This document shows positions 63,754 through 64,000 of a stretch of DNA of 64,000 nucleotides, in pieces (the stretch's first letter is position 1; the number at the start of each line of letters is the position of its first letter). A program made the position numbers and the translations under genes. Origin of the DNA: Bacillota bacterium (GTDB lineage Bacteria; Bacillota; Clostridia; Lachnospirales; Lachnospiraceae); assembly GCA_023443225.1 (NCBI GenBank), contig JAEZVF010000058.1, positions 85,120 to 149,119 on the forward strand, in the 5' to 3' direction. The notes under the pieces were generated by a model, which was not told the origin of the DNA, searched no databases, and was given only the letters and a program-made list of their open reading frames with translations.

Positions 63754-63785
63754 GGCGTCTCGCTTTGTGGTGGGGCGCCCTTTTT
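63754..63785 (+). terminator. Terminator of the PurF-like gene
   Basis: GGCG / CGCC stem (63754-63757 with 63776-63779) followed by CCCTTTTTAG, directly after the stop. Confidence 0.7.
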
Positions 63786-64000
63786 AGTTGGTGGTGTTTA
63801 TCACATTCTAGTTTATAGATATAGCGTATGAATTATTAATCCACCAGAGACACGTTCTCACTCGGTTGTCGCTCCAATGTCATTAAGTTAAGAACATATG
63901 ACAACCTTTTTTATTATGTATTCAATAATAAAATATTGATATTTCATTTTTAAACATCACAAAAAGACAGATGGAAATCTGCCGAAAGTACGATATAATA
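63786..64000. other. End of window, no gene seen
   Basis: AT-rich, with no ORF behind a ribosome site. A short hairpin CAGAT / ATCTG lies near 63970. Confidence 0.5.

Noticed and set aside
1..64000. tRNA and rRNA genes
   Set aside because: No cloverleaf or rRNA-like sequence was noticed while reading; a tRNAscan run was not possible.

Overview
The window is AT-rich, has almost no overlapping genes and uses strong Shine-Dalgarno sites. It carries a Clostridia gene set: FtsEX with an M23 hydrolase and CtpA, a YmfI-like SDR, a UgpC/MsmK ATPase, YitT, LacI-controlled GH13 enzymes with a maltodextrin ABC importer, and a PurF paralogue. This suggests a chromosomal segment of a Lachnospiraceae-type fermentative anaerobe, perhaps near Lachnoclostridium. 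That placement is inferred from gene content, not from a search.

Layout. 1-9.2 kb: ion transport (a TrkA-N fragment and a P-type ATPase) and small housekeeping or hypothetical genes (InlB-repeat protein, NudC, MscS, XRE/DUF5680, YkgJ, VOC, a lipoprotein). 9.4-10.4 kb: an unrecognised plus-strand gene. 10.4-17.0 kb: a complete four-gene Wadjet (JetABCD) anti-plasmid system, followed by recQ. 19.6-27.7 kb: a LacI-regulated maltodextrin/starch regulon with regulator, intracellular GH13, binding protein, two permeases and a secreted amylase whose signal peptide is out of frame with its start. The matching ATPase (MsmK type) lies apart at 56.8 kb. 27.8-31.4 kb: a type IIG-like restriction-methylase and a second beta-class methylase. 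31.9-36.2 kb: small regulators and redox genes, including a TetR gene with a fully readable operator/promoter.

36.25-43.0 kb looks like a genomic island inserted at the 3' end of guaA. A 65-bp, 89% identical copy of the guaA tail and terminator marks the far end. Inside are a C5-methylase, an NgoBV-like endonuclease, a DpnII-like endonuclease, an XRE regulator with a palindromic operator, and a membrane-anchored HerA-like ATPase. No integrase is visible.

43-64 kb is core genome: guaA, yfbR, uvrA-uvrB, ctpA, an M23 hydrolase, ftsX-ftsE, a CdaR-like regulator, msmK, yitT, an SDR, ddl, an AraC regulator, and a PurF-like enzyme that lacks the glutaminase cysteine.

The most interesting unexplained signal is a pair of related structured elements in opposite orientation, each in its own promoter context, at 50,791-50,889 (upstream of uvrB) and 59,133-59,248 (upstream of the SDR gene). 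They share the -10 box at the same distance, a closing helix, conserved junction sequences and a 57-nt hairpin. The hairpin has exactly the same length and loop position in both copies, and its paired positions differ by about nine compensatory double changes. This is the pattern expected of a structured RNA family.
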